DNA from: Theobroma cacao
Taxonomy: Eukaryota; Streptophyta; Magnoliopsida; Malvales; Malvaceae
Direction of reading: 5' to 3'
Length of the DNA stretch: 64,000 nt
Assembly (NCBI RefSeq): GCF_000208745.1
Contig: NC_030850.1
Coordinates: 10,968,726 to 11,032,725, forward strand
Every line of letters begins with the position of its first letter. Position 1 is the first letter of the stretch. Under the pieces are notes generated by a model. That model was not told the origin of the DNA and searched no databases. It saw only the letters and a program-made list of their open reading frames with translations. Positions 54,041 to 64,000 of this stretch are shown piece by piece. The translations under genes and the position numbers were made by a program.

Positions 54041-54852
54041 ATGCAGTCCAGACAGTATGAGGATCTTGACAATTTGCTTATTGTGCCGAGGGAGAAGTGG
54101 GCATTCAATGTCACTATTAACACCCACTGTAAGTGGTCCTAACTTCATTGCATCAACAAGACCTTCTAAGAGAAATGGGAGTATGATGCAGTGACGTGTA
54201 CGTGCTTTGGGTTGTTGCTGGAGGTATATCCGCAAGGCTACTTCTCTACTGGTCTCCTGCATAACATCATGATCCCTCAAATCACTGTGACAGATTCAAT
54301 AGAGCATGAGCTATGGTTTGCGATTAGGAAAAGTAAGGCACACATATCAAAGCAGGAGTTCTGCCTTATCACCGGACTGAAGTTTAGTCGAATGCTGGAT
54401 GTGTTCACACGATTGTATGAGGTTGTTGTGGACAAAATTCATGTGCGATACTGGAACGGCAGCAAAGCGTTAAGCTGTAGGCCTTGCTTAATACGTTCCA
54501 CGGAGGTAACTTTCAGTGACCAAGAGACGCGACCAAGATGACACTCATCTTAATCACGAATAACATTTTGTTTGGTCAAGACTACTGTAGACGGGTGACG
54601 CCTTGGCTCTTCTCGTTGGTGGAGGACATTGACGCTTGGAATGTCTTCCCATGGGGTCACTACGTTTGGAGGCTGACCTTGGACTACCTTTTGAAGGGGT
54701 TCGAAGTGCCTTCCTCGAACGTGCAGAAGGCTTATTTACGGTACAACATTTACGAATTCGCGTGGGTTATACAAGTACTGTCACGTAACATTTTTTATTT
54801 TCCTTTTGACATAATAATTTATGGTTACAATTGTTTATTATTTACGGTCTGA
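54041..54852 (+). pseudogene. DUF1985-like region of element B
   Basis: After the acceptor at 54040: QYEDLDNLLIVPREKWAFNV, stops, then GYFSTGLLHNIMIPQITV, HELWFAIRKSKAHISKQEFC and LITGLKFSRMLDVF. A frame change follows, with ILFGQDYCRRVTPWLFSLVED and WNVFPWGHYVWRLTLDYLLK. This is the same domain as in A and better preserved around the LTGLKF motif. Confidence 0.72.
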
Positions 54853-54874
54853 TAATGGTTACATTTGACTTGCA

Positions 54875-55395
54875 GTTCTAGGCAATCGAGGCAATTTCGA
54901 CCTTGCGAAAGATAGTTGCCCCTTCTGCTCTGAAGGATGTCTACCCACGCATGTGCACATGGCAATGCAACCAGAAGCCAAAAGACTTCTATAAGGCAGT
55001 TGAGATGTTGGAGTCATCTTTGCAGGTGAGTGAACAACTACTAATTTCTACTGTGAATTTGTATAATAATTTTTCCTAAAATTTAATCACAATCCCTATT
55101 TTGCAGTTGTGGGCAGTGGAGACCTTGGAGCGCACCCCGGATGAGGCTAGTCGGGATTATTTTGTGGACATTGATGTTTTAGTTTTCTGAGGGCCACCAA
55201 TATGTGCCAATAGAGCACATGGAGGATCAGGCTGATTGGGGCTTAGGTGTGAGGGGAAAGAGGAGAAAGTTGAAGTATAAAAGAGCCACCGGTTCCATGA
55301 AGCGGAGGCGCATCGCCTCTACTGTCGTCGATGAGTTTTCAGTCCCCGAGTTGATAGGGGAAGGTGACCACCATGGCAATGACAGTGAAGAGCCG
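54875..55395 (+). pseudogene. Linker exons of element B
   Basis: An exon ending KPKDFYKAVEMLESSLQ (to about 55025) is followed by one starting LWAVETLERTPDEAS (about 55107) and ending at 55395. That exon includes EGHQYVPIEHMEDQADWG and a basic KRATGSMKRRRIAS patch. A frameshift lies near 55175. Confidence 0.65.
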
Positions 55396-55468
55396 GTAAG
55401 AACGGTTCTAAAGGTTTGTGTTCAACAATTTCATATGTGATTATCGAATAACATATTTGTGTTTGCAG

Positions 55469-55675
55469 TTGGATCATGCAACGACAGCTCCACAACCACC
55501 GATAGATCCTCCTTAGACTCACAGTGCTAACGAGAAGCCGGTAATGATGGTTATAACGGTTTGTGTTCACCAATTTCATATGTGATTATCAAATAACATA
55601 TCTGTGTTTACAGTTGGATGATGCGGCGACAGCTCCTCAACCACCAATCGGTTCTGCTCAACCACAAAATGGTAA
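55469..55675 (+). repeat. Tandem 72-bp exon / 73-bp intron units of element B
   Basis: Exons 55469-55540 (72 bases) and 55614-55675 (62 bases; completed by 10 bases after the solo LTR at 58438-58447) are separated by introns 55396-55468 and 55541-55613, each exactly 73 bases. Each exon encodes a Pro/Thr-rich 24-residue unit. Element A has three such exons. Confidence 0.82.
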
Positions 55676-58432
55676 TGTCACGACCCGTAACCTCCCTCTG
55701 GCCCATAACAACCATCGCGATGTCCGGATTGATACTCATTGCCCGGAATACCAATCGAAACCCCGCAAGGCTTACATATAAGTTTTAAACAATTTCTAAT
55801 CGTTTTCGACTCAAGTAAATCAAAAGACAAAAATATAGCATTTTTATATAAAATAATATTTATAGAAACACGTGTAAGTAATCTTTTGTAACTTAGAAGT
55901 AAAATAAATTCATACATACAATAATTTACAAAGTTATAATGTACAATAATAATTACAATGACAAGTGGCCCATAAATACACCAAGTGTTGGTGATAGTAA
56001 CTTACTGTCTGTGTGATAGAGGGGTCAATTGGAATCCTCAACAAAATTGAGTATCTACAAGCTACCACGGGCCTGAAATATTTGGAAAGAAGGTGGGTGA
56101 GATTTTGCAATCCCAATGAGTAAACAGACATTATCATAAATATCTAAAGGCGAGTAACATGGAGACAAGTTTAAACAACAAATTACAAACCAATTCATAA
56201 AGTTTTCAATTTATTTCTTAAACCATAAAATATTTGTAATTTACCAAAATAGTTGTTAAGGCTTATAACTTTTATTAAAAACAGGACTTAAGCCAAAACT
56301 AGTCCTCGGGGATATCTTGGCAGAGGCATCTAACCGAGTCCGCCAAGGTTGTTAAGATATTTACATGTTAAACACATGTTTATTTTTAAAACAAGTCGTT
56401 CCTTGGCATTGGCCGAGTTACACATTCACGTGGGGGTTCGACGTGAAGTGAGCTCTAACACTACCCCGAGAGTTACCCTCCTCACCTCTACAACTGGAGT
56501 AACTATATAACCGGGTTTACCGTGCCCCTCTAATAGGCAGTCTACGAAAACCCGTCCCTGCAGTGACTAAACCCACCAATTTTAATAAAATTTTGACAAT
56601 ATAACGTGACTTTTATTTATTTACCCAGCCTACATAGTAAAAGACAGCTTACATAAATTCCCAATGCAATTATAAAATATAGCCACATATACTCATATAT
56701 CATAAACCATTCATAGGAAAATATATTTTTCAAAACAATTGGCAGCCTCCAATTACTCAATTTCATGATTAAAAGTTTTTTATTTCAGATAATCAACACA
56801 ATGTATTTATTTGGCACATTTATTTCTAAAACATCAAAAGTCCCATTTTAATCTCATTTTCATTTCATAAAATCCATGAAGAGCATTTAAAAATAAACTC
56901 TAGATAATTTACAATAATAATAGGTTTAGTCACCGTTTGTACAAATTAAATGCTTCCTAGGTGCCCCGATCACTGTTCATCGGGTACGATTTCCTTGCCT
57001 TTACCGAAAGGCTCTCCTTCTAAACACATTGCAAAAATTACACAATTCACCACATTGATGCTAAATCACTATATAATTGACTTAAATCCTATACTAACGC
57101 ATCGTATGAAATGCAATAGCCTAAAACGGCTTAAACGCGATATTAACCTATTTTTGGCACTTTACCCGATAAATTGCTAACGCGCTCCAGTTTAGCTCTA
57201 AATTGTCCCATTTTTCTCTCCAACATTTCTAACTATTAAATATCAGCCAATAACTCACTAAAATCACCAAAATCAGCTCACTTTCCTTCTTGAAAAATTC
57301 GGCCAAAAATGGGACATTAATTCGATAAATCTTCCACTTTGTTTTTCTATCACATTTAACCATTTTTCATCATTTTCTCTTCATTTCTCTTAGAATAAAA
57401 ATCAGTTCATCATCATTGTACATCATTGAACATTCAGCCAAGGGTGGGTATTGTGAAAATTTCATGCTTTCTTGCCCAATTTGATTTCTATACACATTTA
57501 ACTAACTAAAACTATCAATTTAACTAAAAATCAAAACATAAAAATTTCAAATTCCTCCCGCTTGAATTTCATCCAACCCTTGATATCACTTTTTGATCTC
57601 TCTCCTCAAGCATGCTAAATGGGAACAAAGGCATAAGAAAGGTAGAAATCAAGCTAAAGTCAAAAAATCTTACCGTTAGACATGTAAACGGTCAAAAAAC
57701 GCGATTTTCCCTTTGAATTTTTTAGTTTTCCTTTTGTCTTTCTCTTTTCTTCCTTTCCTCTCTATTTTCTCTCTTGTTCTCTCCTTATGGCCAGCCATCA
57801 CTTAATATGGGTTTAAATGGGCTGACTTTTTATTAAAATAATATTAAATCATTAAAAAGTGCCATGTGTCACTTTCCCATTGGCTTGTTTTTAAAATATC
57901 ATCCATTAAACTTCTATTTTTCACCACTTGAAATACCATAGTTATTCATACCAAAAATAAATAAATCCTATAATTTTGACAAGTTTTGGGTGGTGAAAAT
58001 TACGTTTTTTACCCCGAGATGATAAAATTACCATTTTACCCCTATGTTCTGAAAATTGCCGAAATTGAAAATTTTCACTCCCTATCATTAAATTATACTC
58101 CAAATAGTTAATCGTGATCAAAAATTTCACTCCATGATCAAATTATTATCTTAGGTGGCAAAATGACGATTTTGCCCCTAAACATCAAAATTTCTAATTT
58201 TTTCCCAAATGAACCCTCGAACTCCGAACAATCATTTTTAGTCATTCCTGGACTGTGAAATATTAAATTTCATCCTACGATTCTTATATGAACTAATTCG
58301 AGGTTAAATCAACTCAAGTGTACCGTTAGGTACAATATCGGGTTTCGTCTATTCTTAGGACTTTCCTAACATAATAACATGCTACTCAGTGCATGTATGT
58401 CATGACATGTATTTATAGGGTCGGGTTTTACA
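55676..58432 (+). mobile_element. Solo LTR C1 (2757 bp) inserted in element B
   Basis: Starts TGTCACGACCCG and ends GGGTCGGGTTTTACA. Flanks are GGTAA (55671-55675) and AGTAA (58433-58437). Element A has the uninterrupted sequence GGTAACGAGCC near 42100, so the insertion and 5-bp duplication are confirmed by an empty site. No polymerase or primer site inside. Typical of gypsy-type elements with long LTRs. Confidence 0.87.
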
Positions 58433-58532
58433 AGTAATGAGCCACCGGTAAGAATATTAAAGTTCTAACAGGTAATGTTCAACAATTCCATATTTGATTA
58501 TTGAATAATACAGTAATATATGTTATTGCAGG

Positions 58533-60175
58533 TCACCCAGTCGACAAGAGTTAATGACGGAGTAGTCATGAAGTGTCAGTTGTGACAAATCATACACCGG
58601 TATGAAAAAGACATGTCGGAGCTGAAGGCTTCAATTCAGTCATTGACTCTGGTGATGCAATTGTTTGAGAACCCTGTCGTTGCTCAGATTTTAGACGGCA
58701 TGAAATCACAGGTGTGTTATTTTATCTTCGCTCATATATTGGTCATTTACGTTTAGTACGTGTAGTTCTATTTTTTGTTCTCGGTTTATGGTTTGTGGTA
58801 TTATATGAGCTAACGGATATTCCCATTTGTCTTGTTATGTAGGGCGGTGCTTCATCTGATAGTGCTGGTGAAGACCATGATGATGCTAATGATGGGCACG
58901 ATGATGAACCTGGTGTGCACATTCATGATGACGTTGCTGGTACTGAGGGTGACCTTGTTTTTTAGGACGATTCGGTTATCGATGCATTTACGAGAGGGGA
59001 GGGGGACCTTCACTCAGTCTTGGTGGAAGGAGAGGATCTTTCTTAGGCTGATGCATTAGTGGAGCCAGCAGCAAGAGGGGACCATCTTCCTTAGAGCACT
59101 CCTGAAGCTAGCGGCTCATTGTTGTCATCACTAGAGTCATCTGATGTCCATCATCATGCAGTAGAAATTTTAGACCCAACTAAGTAGGCTCAGGTGAAAA
59201 TGGTGAGCAAATACAAGGCAAGCCCGTACGTTGACCCCTTAGAGAGCCGTTGGGATGTAAAGAGCACAACCGTTGAAACGTACGAAGCTTTCAAGAAAGA
59301 CGAGTGCGCGAGGTAAGCTCATAAATAACATTGCAAATATTATTTTTTAATGAAACATTAATCCACCAAGGCTTTTCAAACTCATTCTGTTACATATGCA
59401 AGCGTAACGTTGGGATCTTAGGGGATCAAGTGGTTGACTTTTTCACAATATTAGAGGATCCCAAAGAAGAAATGACTAGTGAACATATAGACGCATGTCT
59501 CAGCGTACTTTGTAAGCGGATGATAGGGCCTAAGTCGAAGCTGTACACTACTCGTGCATGCATGGTTGACACAATATTCTTCGTAAGTTTATTTGAAAAT
59601 TTTTCAATTATGAAAATACTAAGTTTTTAATTGCATTAAGTGTAAGCTAATGTATACATGCTTCACAAGACACCATCCATATGCTACACAACTCATTTCC
59701 AACTGAAGATGCCTGGTCGACTATGGTAATTCCCGATGAGTTGAGGGCGTACGTGGAGGGTGAGAAGTCGACATACGGGAAAAAATGGGAAGATGTCGAT
59801 TTCATCCTTGCACCTTGCAATGTTGGTGGGCATTAGGTGGTAGCGAAGATCGACTTAGTGACATGGACGATCAAGGTGGTGGACTCCTCAAGAACTTCGG
59901 ATGCTAAGGATAACTGAGTGCGAGCGGCTCAGATGACACCCCTTACGACATTTATGCCAATCATCTACCACCAAGCCGGTTATTTCAACAAAACACGCCG
60001 AAAGATACGAGATTTGACCCTGATGCCATTGGACATTCATTTGCCAAAAGCTAAAGTGCATCGGCAAGATGATAGTTTCAGCTACGGTATGTTTATGATA
60101 GGGTACATTGATGATATCTTGCAATCAGAATCGATCAGAGTTAAGCAGAATATGATTGCAAATATGAATCGCTAA
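58533..60175 (+). pseudogene. Coiled-coil, acidic linker and Ulp1/C48 exons of element B
   Basis: Coiled-coil exon about 58533-58710 (KDMSELKASIQSLTLVMQLF), acidic exon about 58843-59312 (Asp/His-rich, then SKYKASPYVDP), lead-in exon about 59403-59582 (VDFFTILEDPKEEMTS) and protease exon 59670-60175. The protease has VGGH followed by a stop in place of Trp, KIDLVTWTIKVVDS, and DDSFSYGMFMIGYIDDIL, where the catalytic Cys is missing (Tyr-Gly). Several other stops are present. Confidence 0.75.
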
Positions 60176-60339
60176 TATGCTTTAGAAATTTTTTCTAGCA
60201 GTTGTGAGAGCGAACCCTGAACATATCGGCCCTTGTATGTACATTTTTTGTTTATACAATTAATTTTATTAATTTTAATATTTGTTCATTTTATATGTTA
60301 CTTTTTCTTTCTTAATTCAAACGCAGTGCCTTTAAATTT

Positions 60340-60797
60340 TAATACTGCAACCACATGGCGTGTCACACAATTTGGGCATGGCATGTCACCCCTGAAAACT
60401 GGAACAAGTCAGCGTGTCACGTCAAGTATCTGGCTCCATTCAGTGTGTCACCACAAGTGGGGCGTGCCGTGCACCCCACAATACAGCAAGAAGTCAGTGG
60501 GTCACCATAGAAATCTGCATGCACTCAATATGTCATGCCAAGTTTCTAGTTCCACTTAGTGTGTCACCATAAGATGGGGCGTGCCGTATCACCCCACAAT
60601 ACAGCAAGAAGTTAGCGTGTCACCATAGAAATCTGCATGCACTCAGCGTGTCACGCTAAGTATCTGGTTCCACTCAACGTGTCAGCCCAAGATGGGGCGT
60701 GCCGTGTCACCTCACATTATTGCAAGAAGTCAGTTTGTCACTACAGAAATCTGCATGCCCTGAACGTGTCATGCCAACAATCTGGTTTCACTCAGTG
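60340..60797. repeat. Right subterminal array of element B (~118-bp period)
   Basis: Three to four copies of a unit with GTCACCATAGAAATCTGCAT, a (C/A)(G/A)TGTCA(C/T)GC phrase and GATGGGGCGTGCCGTGTCAC. The array is interrupted by solo LTR C2 and resumes at 63584-63690. Confidence 0.88.
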
Positions 60798-63583
60798 TGT
60801 AAAACGACCCTATAAACACATGTCATGACATACATGCACTGAGTAGCATGTTATTACGCTAGGAAAGTCCCTAAGAATAGATGAAACCTGGTATTGTACC
60901 TAACGGTACACTTGAGTTCATTTAACCTCGAACTAGTTCAAATAGGAATCGTAGGATGAAATTTAGTATTTTATAGTCCAAGAATGACTAAAAATGATTG
61001 TTCGGAGTTCGAGGGTTCATTTAGAAAAAAATTAAAAATTTTGATGTTTAGGGGTAAAATTGTCATTTTGCCACCTAAGATAATAATTTGATCATGGAGT
61101 GAAATTTTTAACAAGGATTAACTATTTGGAGTATAATTTAATGATAGGAAGTGAAAAATTTCAATTCCGGTAATTTTTGGAACATAGGGGCAAAACGATA
61201 ATTTTGTCGCTCTGGGGTAAAATCGTAATTTTCAATACCCAAAACTTGTCAAAATCATAGGATTTATTTATTTTTGGTATGAATAACTATGGTATTTTAA
61301 GTGGTGAAAAATTAAAGTTTAAAGGACAATTTTAAAAACGGGCCAATGGGAAAGTGACACATGACACTTTTTAATGATTTAATGTTATTTTAAAGAAAAA
61401 TCAGCCCATTTAAACCCCACATTAGGTGATGGTCGGCCATAAGGAGAAAATAATAGAGAAAATAGAGAGGAAAGGAAGAAAAAAAAAAACCAAAGGAAAA
61501 CTAGAAAATTCAAAGGGGAATTCGCGTTTTTCGTTCGTTTACGAGTCTAACGGTAAGATTGTTCGACTTTAGCTTGATTTCTACCGTTCCTATGGCTTTG
61601 TTTCCATTTAGCATGCTTGAGGAGAGAGATCAAAAAGTGATATCAAGGGCTGGCCAAATTTCAAGGGGGAGGATTTTGAATTTTTTTGGTTTTGATTCTT
61701 AGTTAAATTGGTAGTTTTAGTTAGTTAAATGTGTATAGAAATCAAATTGGACAAGAAAGCATGAAATTCTTACAATACCCACTCTTGATCGAATATTCAA
61801 TGATGTACAATGATGATGAACTGATTTTTATTCTAAGAGAAATGAAGAGAAAATGATGAAAAATGGTTAAATGTGATAGAAAAACAAAGTGAAAAATTAA
61901 CCGAGTTAATGTCCCATTTTTTGCCGAATTTTTCAAGGAGGAAAGTGAGCTGATTTTGATGATTTTACAAGGTTATTGGCTGATATTTAATGGTTAGAAA
62001 TGTTGGAGAGAAAATGGGACAATTTAGAGCTAAAATGGAGCACGTTAGCAATTTATCGGGTAAAGTGTAAAAAAATAGGTTAATACCGTGTTTAAGCCGT
62101 TTTAGGCTATTGCATTTCATACCATGCATTAGTATAGGATTTAAGTCAATTATATAGTGATTTAGCATCAATGTGGTGAATTGTGTAATTTTTGCAATGT
62201 GTCTAAGAGGAGAGCCTTCCGGTAAAGGCAAGGAAGTCGTACCCGACGAACAGTGATCGGGGCACCTAGAAAGCATTTAATTTGTACAAACGGTGAGTAA
62301 ACCTATTATTATTGTAAATTATCTAGTGTTTATTTTTAAATGCTCTTTATGTATTTTATGAAACGAAAATGAGATTAAAATGGGACTTTTGATGTTTTAG
62401 AAATAAATGTGACAAATAAGAAACTTTTGATTATGAAATTGAGTAAATGGGAGGCTGCCAATTGTCTTGAAAAATATATTTTCCTATGAATGGCTTATGA
62501 TATATGAGTATATGTGGCTATATTTTATAATTGCATTGGGATTTATGTAAGCTGTCTTTTACTATGCAGGCTGGGTAAATAAATAAAAACCACGTTATAC
62601 TGTCAAAATTTTATTAAAATTGGTGGGTTTAGTCACTGCAGTGAGTGGTTTCCGTGGATTGCCTATTAGAGGGGCATGGTAAACCCGGTTATATAGTTAC
62701 TCCGGTTGTAGAGGTGATGAGGGTAACTCTCGGGGTAGTGTTAGAGCTCACTTCACGTCGAACCCCCACGTGAATGTGTAACTCGACCAACGTCAAGTAA
62801 CGACTTGTTTTCGAAACTAACATGTGTTTAACCTGTAAATAACTTAACAACCTTGACGGACTCGATTAAATGCCTCGACCAAGGTATCCCCGAGGACTAG
62901 TTTTAGCTTGAGCCCTATTTTTAATAAAAGTCATAAGCCTAAACAACTGTTTTGATAAATTACAAATATTTTATAATTTAAGAAATAAATTGAAAACCTT
63001 ATCAAATGGTTTGTGATTTGTTGTTTAAACTTGCCTCCATTTTACTCGCCTTTAGATATTTATGATAATGTTTGTTTACTCATTGGGATTGCAAAATCTC
63101 ACCCACCTCATTTTCAAATATTTCAGGCCTGTGGTAGCTTGTAGATACCCGATTTTGTGGAGGATTCCAGTTGACCCCTCTATCTTACAAATAGTAGGTT
63201 ACTATCACCAACATTTGGTGTATTTATGGGTCACTTGTCATTGTAATTATTATTGTATATTATAACTTTGTAAATTATTGTATGTATGAATTTATTTTAC
63301 TTCCACGTTACAAAAGATTATTAACACGTGTTTCTAGAAATATTGTTTTATATAAAAATGCTATATTTTAATCAATATTTTGAATAGTAAAATTTGTTTA
63401 TAAATCTTTTTGAAACGATTGGTAATTGTTTAAAACGGAATGTTTAACAACGATTGCTCACAAGAAGGGCAAGAAACTGATACGTAAACCTTGCGGGGTT
63501 CTGATTGGTATTTCGGGTAATGAGTGTCAATCGAGACTTCACGGCGGTTGTCATGGGCCCGAGGGAGGTTTCGAGTCGTGACA
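60798..63583 (-). mobile_element. Solo LTR C2 (2786 bp) inserted in the right array of element B
   Basis: The plus strand begins TGTAAAACGACCC and ends CGAGTCGTGACA. Reversed it is homologous to C1 along its length (for example the CGTGGGGGTTCGACGTGAAG block). CAGTG at 60793-60797 and 63584-63588 is a perfect 5-bp target duplication. It is a separate insertion of the same family in the opposite orientation. Confidence 0.9.
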
Positions 63584-63690
63584 CAGTGTGTCACCACAAG
63601 ATGGGGCGTGACGTGTTGCCCAACAATACTGCCAGAAGTTAGCGTGTCACCATATAAATCTGCATGCACTAAACGTGTTAGCTTAGCATA
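63584..63690. repeat. Last copy of the right subterminal array of element B
   Basis: CAGTGTGTCACCACAAGATG and GCGTGTCACCATATAAATCT continue the 60340-60797 pattern after the solo LTR. Confidence 0.8.
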
Positions 63691-64000
63691 ATATATTTTT
63701 CAGGAATTTTCGTTCTTATATTTCAATTTTATTTTTAAAATGTTTTATTTTAATAAAAATTAATTATTATGATTCACAGATCAAATTTGATTGGATGATC
63801 CATAAATTTTTTAAATTTGTTTGGTAAAGTCATGTGTTTTAATCTTAAATTTCATATCATATGTTTTTAATTAGTCTAAAATTTTCCCTTTCGAGACTTG
63901 CATCCTTTGAAGTAAACTCCTTGGTACAATATTATTATTATTATTATTATTTTATTCATTGACTGGCTTAAAGTTTTATATGGAGGTAACAGTATAGGGA
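63691..64000. other. AT-rich end of window
   Basis: No gene seen. An ATT microsatellite lies at about 63931-63950. AATTTTCCCTT near 63880 could mirror the AAGGGAAA start of element B, but no matching target duplication was found. Confidence 0.4.

Larger units (their letters stand above)
52155..63690 (+). mobile_element. Element B: ULP1/DUF1985-carrying transposon copy, split by two solo LTRs
   Basis: Begins near TAAGGGAACATTTTTTTTTT at 52155, the same start as reversed element A. Without the solo LTRs at 55676-58432 and 60798-63583 the element is about 6 kb. Order: CGTGTCAC-rich left array, first exon, 31-bp-array intron, DUF1985 region, linker exons, two 72-bp exons, coiled coil, acidic linker, Ulp1/C48 exon, right array. 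Unlike A, it keeps its 3' side. The exact right end is not established; the last array phrase stops near 63690. All protein exons carry stops. No transposase seen. Confidence 0.75.

Noticed and set aside
53652..54194. Three overlapping long frames encoding a 31-residue repeat (RYMHGVLPQFTLYAWRV...)
   Set aside because: They are produced by a 31-bp DNA array with no stops in any frame, lying inside intron 1 of element B. All three frames are open equally, so this is not a protein.
55676..63583. C1 and C2 as the two ends of a single element
   Set aside because: They are inverted relative to each other, each has its own TG...CA ends and its own 5-bp duplication, and ULP-element sequence lies between them.
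63870..63895. Right terminal inverted repeat of element B (AATTTTCCCTT)
   Set aside because: Similarity to the left end is short, in AT-rich sequence, and no 8-11 bp duplication matches the left flank.

Overview
The window is nuclear DNA from a dicot plant, probably a rosid. It is AT-rich, its host genes have introns, and intergenic space is packed with plant transposable elements. Two runs of N (14201-14203 and 51089-51299) are assembly gaps. No bacterial, organellar or viral block was recognised.

Host genes. Four host genes are supported. (1) A CYP97B chloroplast cytochrome P450 lies on the minus strand at 1-1260; its 5' three exons are here and the rest is off the left edge. (2) An intronless VQ-motif regulator is at 6393-7100. 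(3) An eight-exon choline-phosphate cytidylyltransferase (CCT) is at 18642-22581, with one GC-AG intron. CYP97B, VQ and CCT in this order match the Arabidopsis run At4g15110, At4g15120, At4g15130 as I remember those identifiers, so 1-22.6 kb looks like a conserved gene block. (4) A three-exon ZIP metal transporter is at 46278-48874, with a perfect zinc-deficiency response element (ATGTCGACAT) about 340 bases upstream. A broken ZIP duplicate at about 51.4-52.05 kb keeps the same upstream element.

Repeat layout. 7.1-18.6 kb is a gene desert with tandem repeats, dispersed and inverted repeats and a near-perfect 33-bp hairpin. 26.0-28.6 kb is a solo LTR carrying a 91-bp tRNA-derived SINE with its own target duplication. 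28.8-34.1 kb is a decayed MuDR-type Mutator element with terminal inverted repeats; a 525-bp relative with the same ends is at 50.3-50.8 kb. 34.9-40.36 kb is a gutted Ty3/gypsy-type LTR retrotransposon (minus strand) that cuts into the next element. An L1-type LINE tail sits in ZIP intron 2.

The most unusual component is a pair of related, decayed, gene-carrying elements, A (40.36-45.83 kb, minus) and B (52.15-63.69 kb, plus). Each encodes a DUF1985-like region, a basic linker, small duplicated 72-bp exons, a coiled-coil/acidic linker and a C-terminal Ulp1/C48 (SUMO-protease-like) domain. Each is packed with CGTGTCAC-type arrays near its outer end(s) and a 31-bp array inside intron 1. They resemble the ULP-carrying Mutator-like elements (Kaonashi/CUMULE type) known from plants, but I saw no transposase in them. 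Element B was later split by two solo LTRs in opposite orientation, each with a 5-bp target duplication; element A preserves the empty site for one of them.

The transposon open reading frames are remnants and do not form a working pathway. The four host genes have unrelated roles: carotenoid-related oxidation, defence/growth regulation, phosphatidylcholine synthesis and zinc/iron uptake.
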